In this document: positions 4,539 through 5,182 of the stretch, in pieces
How the letters are laid out: the number at the start of each line of letters is the position of its first letter
How positions within the stretch are numbered: position 1 is the first letter of the stretch
Origin: Thermoplasmata archaeon
Lineage (GTDB): Archaea; Thermoplasmatota; E2; DHVEG-1
Reading direction: 5' to 3'
Assembly: GCA_003649715.1 (NCBI GenBank)
Contig: QMSS01000106.1
Span: 1-5,182 of the forward strand
DNA: 5,182 bases
Translations under genes and position numbers: made by a program
The notes under the pieces: model-generated
Databases searched by the model: none
What the model saw: only the letters and a program-made list of their open reading frames with translations
What the model was told of the DNA's origin: nothing

Positions 4539-5182
4539 TTAATATAGATCGTACACTATGTCAGAGTATGATGATGGTGTTCTAAACGCGAATATACCTG
4601 GTGCTCCCTCTTCAGGTATCACCATTCCCCATACATCTGTTCTCTCTGGCAGTCCCCAGAAGCATGCTGTCAGGTTTACTGTTAGCATTACCCTGTCTCC
4701 TCTATTTATCACTGGATCTGATGAGCTGGAAGAGCTATCTGCATCCTCAAGCTCTATGATACCAAATTCATTGGCACTAAGTTCGAATGCAGATGTTGCG
4801 AATACTCCACTTGAGCTTACAGAGTTTGCATATGTGCTTCCATCCCATGTTAGTATACACTTTACTGACGAATTTGATATCTCTAGGACAGCCTCGTCTA
4901 GATCTATATCACCTGATCCTGCTCTTGGTGCAATTGTTATTGTCATGTTGTGTATCCTTGTATGGTTGTGCCAGGTTCCACTGGCGTTGATGTGCCGGTC
5001 GCTGTATTGCCCTTCTATGTCGCATACTCTTATACCAGTTGATACCTCTTGTCTGGTTTGATCACCGGTTTGCATAGCCTGAATCTCCAAACGATTAGCA
5101 GTCTGCACCAGAACCGAAGCAGCAATACCAGCAACCAAGACCATCGCGATAAAAACAATCATCGCACCAATACCAATAGCAC
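4539..5182 (-). CDS. Archaellin (second paralogue), lacking only its leader peptide (truncated by window end)
   Basis: The - strand frame is open to the window edge and begins AIGIGAMIVFIAMVLVAGIAAS, the archaellin polymerisation helix, so the Met at 5162 is internal and the start lies outside. The first partial codon is NGT, which allows Gly (GGT), the usual residue just before the cleavage site, as well as Ser, Arg or Cys. The window therefore ends almost exactly at the mature N-terminus. About 213 mature residues follow: the helix, then a Ser/Thr-rich beta domain with five sequons (in HINASG, WHNHTR, IHNMTI, SNSSVK, VNLTAC), a DSSSSSSD run, three cysteines, and the family-type ending EEGAPGIFAFRTPSSY...DLY. 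Its C-terminal third aligns by eye with archaellin 1 through DPVIN/SPVIN, C-F-x-G-x-x-x-RT-[DN]-V-[WF]-G and TPS-[SA]-Y. The intact opposite-strand reading frame (4558-5061) is a shadow. Confidence 0.92.
   Translation of the reverse strand, partial: AIGIGAMIVFIAMVLVAGIAASVLVQTANRLEIQAMQTGDQTRQEVSTGIRVCDIEGQYSDRHINASGTWHNHTRIHNMTITIAPRAGSGDIDLDEAVLEISNSSVKCILTWDGSTYANSVSSSGVFATSAFELSANEFGIIELEDADSSSSSSDPVINRGDRVMLTVNLTACFWGLPERTDVWGMVIPEEGAPGIFAFRTPSSYSDIVYDLY

Noticed and set aside
4558..5061. 167-codon open frame on the + strand opposite archaellin 2
   Set aside because: It lies wholly inside the archaellin coding frame on the other strand, has no recognisable motif or ribosome binding site, and its composition is what antisense of a Ser/Ala/Val-rich gene gives.
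1..5182. CRISPR arrays, tRNA or rRNA genes, insertion sequences
   Set aside because: No regularly spaced repeats, cloverleaf with a TTCRA arm, rRNA-like sequence or transposase reading frame was seen on either strand.

Overview
The window is AT-rich, A-ended-codon DNA from an archaeon, and it covers part of a motility (archaellum) locus. The evidence is an archaellum-type motor ATPase tail (FlaI/ArlI), an archaellum membrane platform protein (FlaJ/ArlJ) and two archaellins carrying the diagnostic GIG-[ST/AM]-LI-x-FIAM-x-LVAGIAA N-terminal helix. The lineage cannot be fixed from sequence reading alone. A euryarchaeal or Thermoplasmatota-like archaeon is a reasonable low-confidence guess.

Layout, left to right. 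(1) Positions 3-365, + strand: the last ~120 codons of flaI, truncated by the window edge. (2) 427-2217, +: complete flaJ, 61 nt after flaI and presumably in the same transcript. (3) 2359-3393, +: a complete PfkA-family phosphofructokinase whose active site (GGED and PKTIDND) reads as the pyrophosphate-dependent type. It has its own possible TATA element and SD-like sequence. (4) 3394-3454: a short convergent junction. (5) 4117-3455, - strand: a complete archaellin with an unusual start region. (6) 4118-4538: a 421-nt gene-free stretch. It holds a hairpin plus oligo-T terminator-like region for the upstream archaellin, a candidate TATA box and a structured leader in front of archaellin 1. (7) 5182-4539, -: a second archaellin, cut by the window end almost exactly at the point where its class III signal peptide would be removed.

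How the genes fit together. FlaI (cytoplasmic ATPase) and FlaJ (membrane core) form the motor/assembly platform. The two archaellins are exported, processed by the prepilin/prearchaellin peptidase and polymerised into the filament. The machinery genes and the filament genes face each other on opposite strands, with a central-carbon enzyme between them, so filament subunits and motor can be expressed at different levels. The phosphofructokinase has no obvious mechanistic link to motility.

The most interesting non-coding signal is the archaellin 1 leader (about 4116-4216, - strand RNA). An ACCUCCC segment can pair perfectly with the GGGAGGU that contains the Shine-Dalgarno and start region. A 9-bp hairpin sits between the two arms. 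A competing upstream hairpin uses the same ACCU bases. This is the architecture of a translational on/off switch. It is inferred from base pairing only and needs comparative testing. A second curiosity is a textbook A_AAA_AAA slippery heptamer directly before a UAG in the flaI-flaJ gap, which would extend FlaJ by 17 residues if frameshifting occurs.
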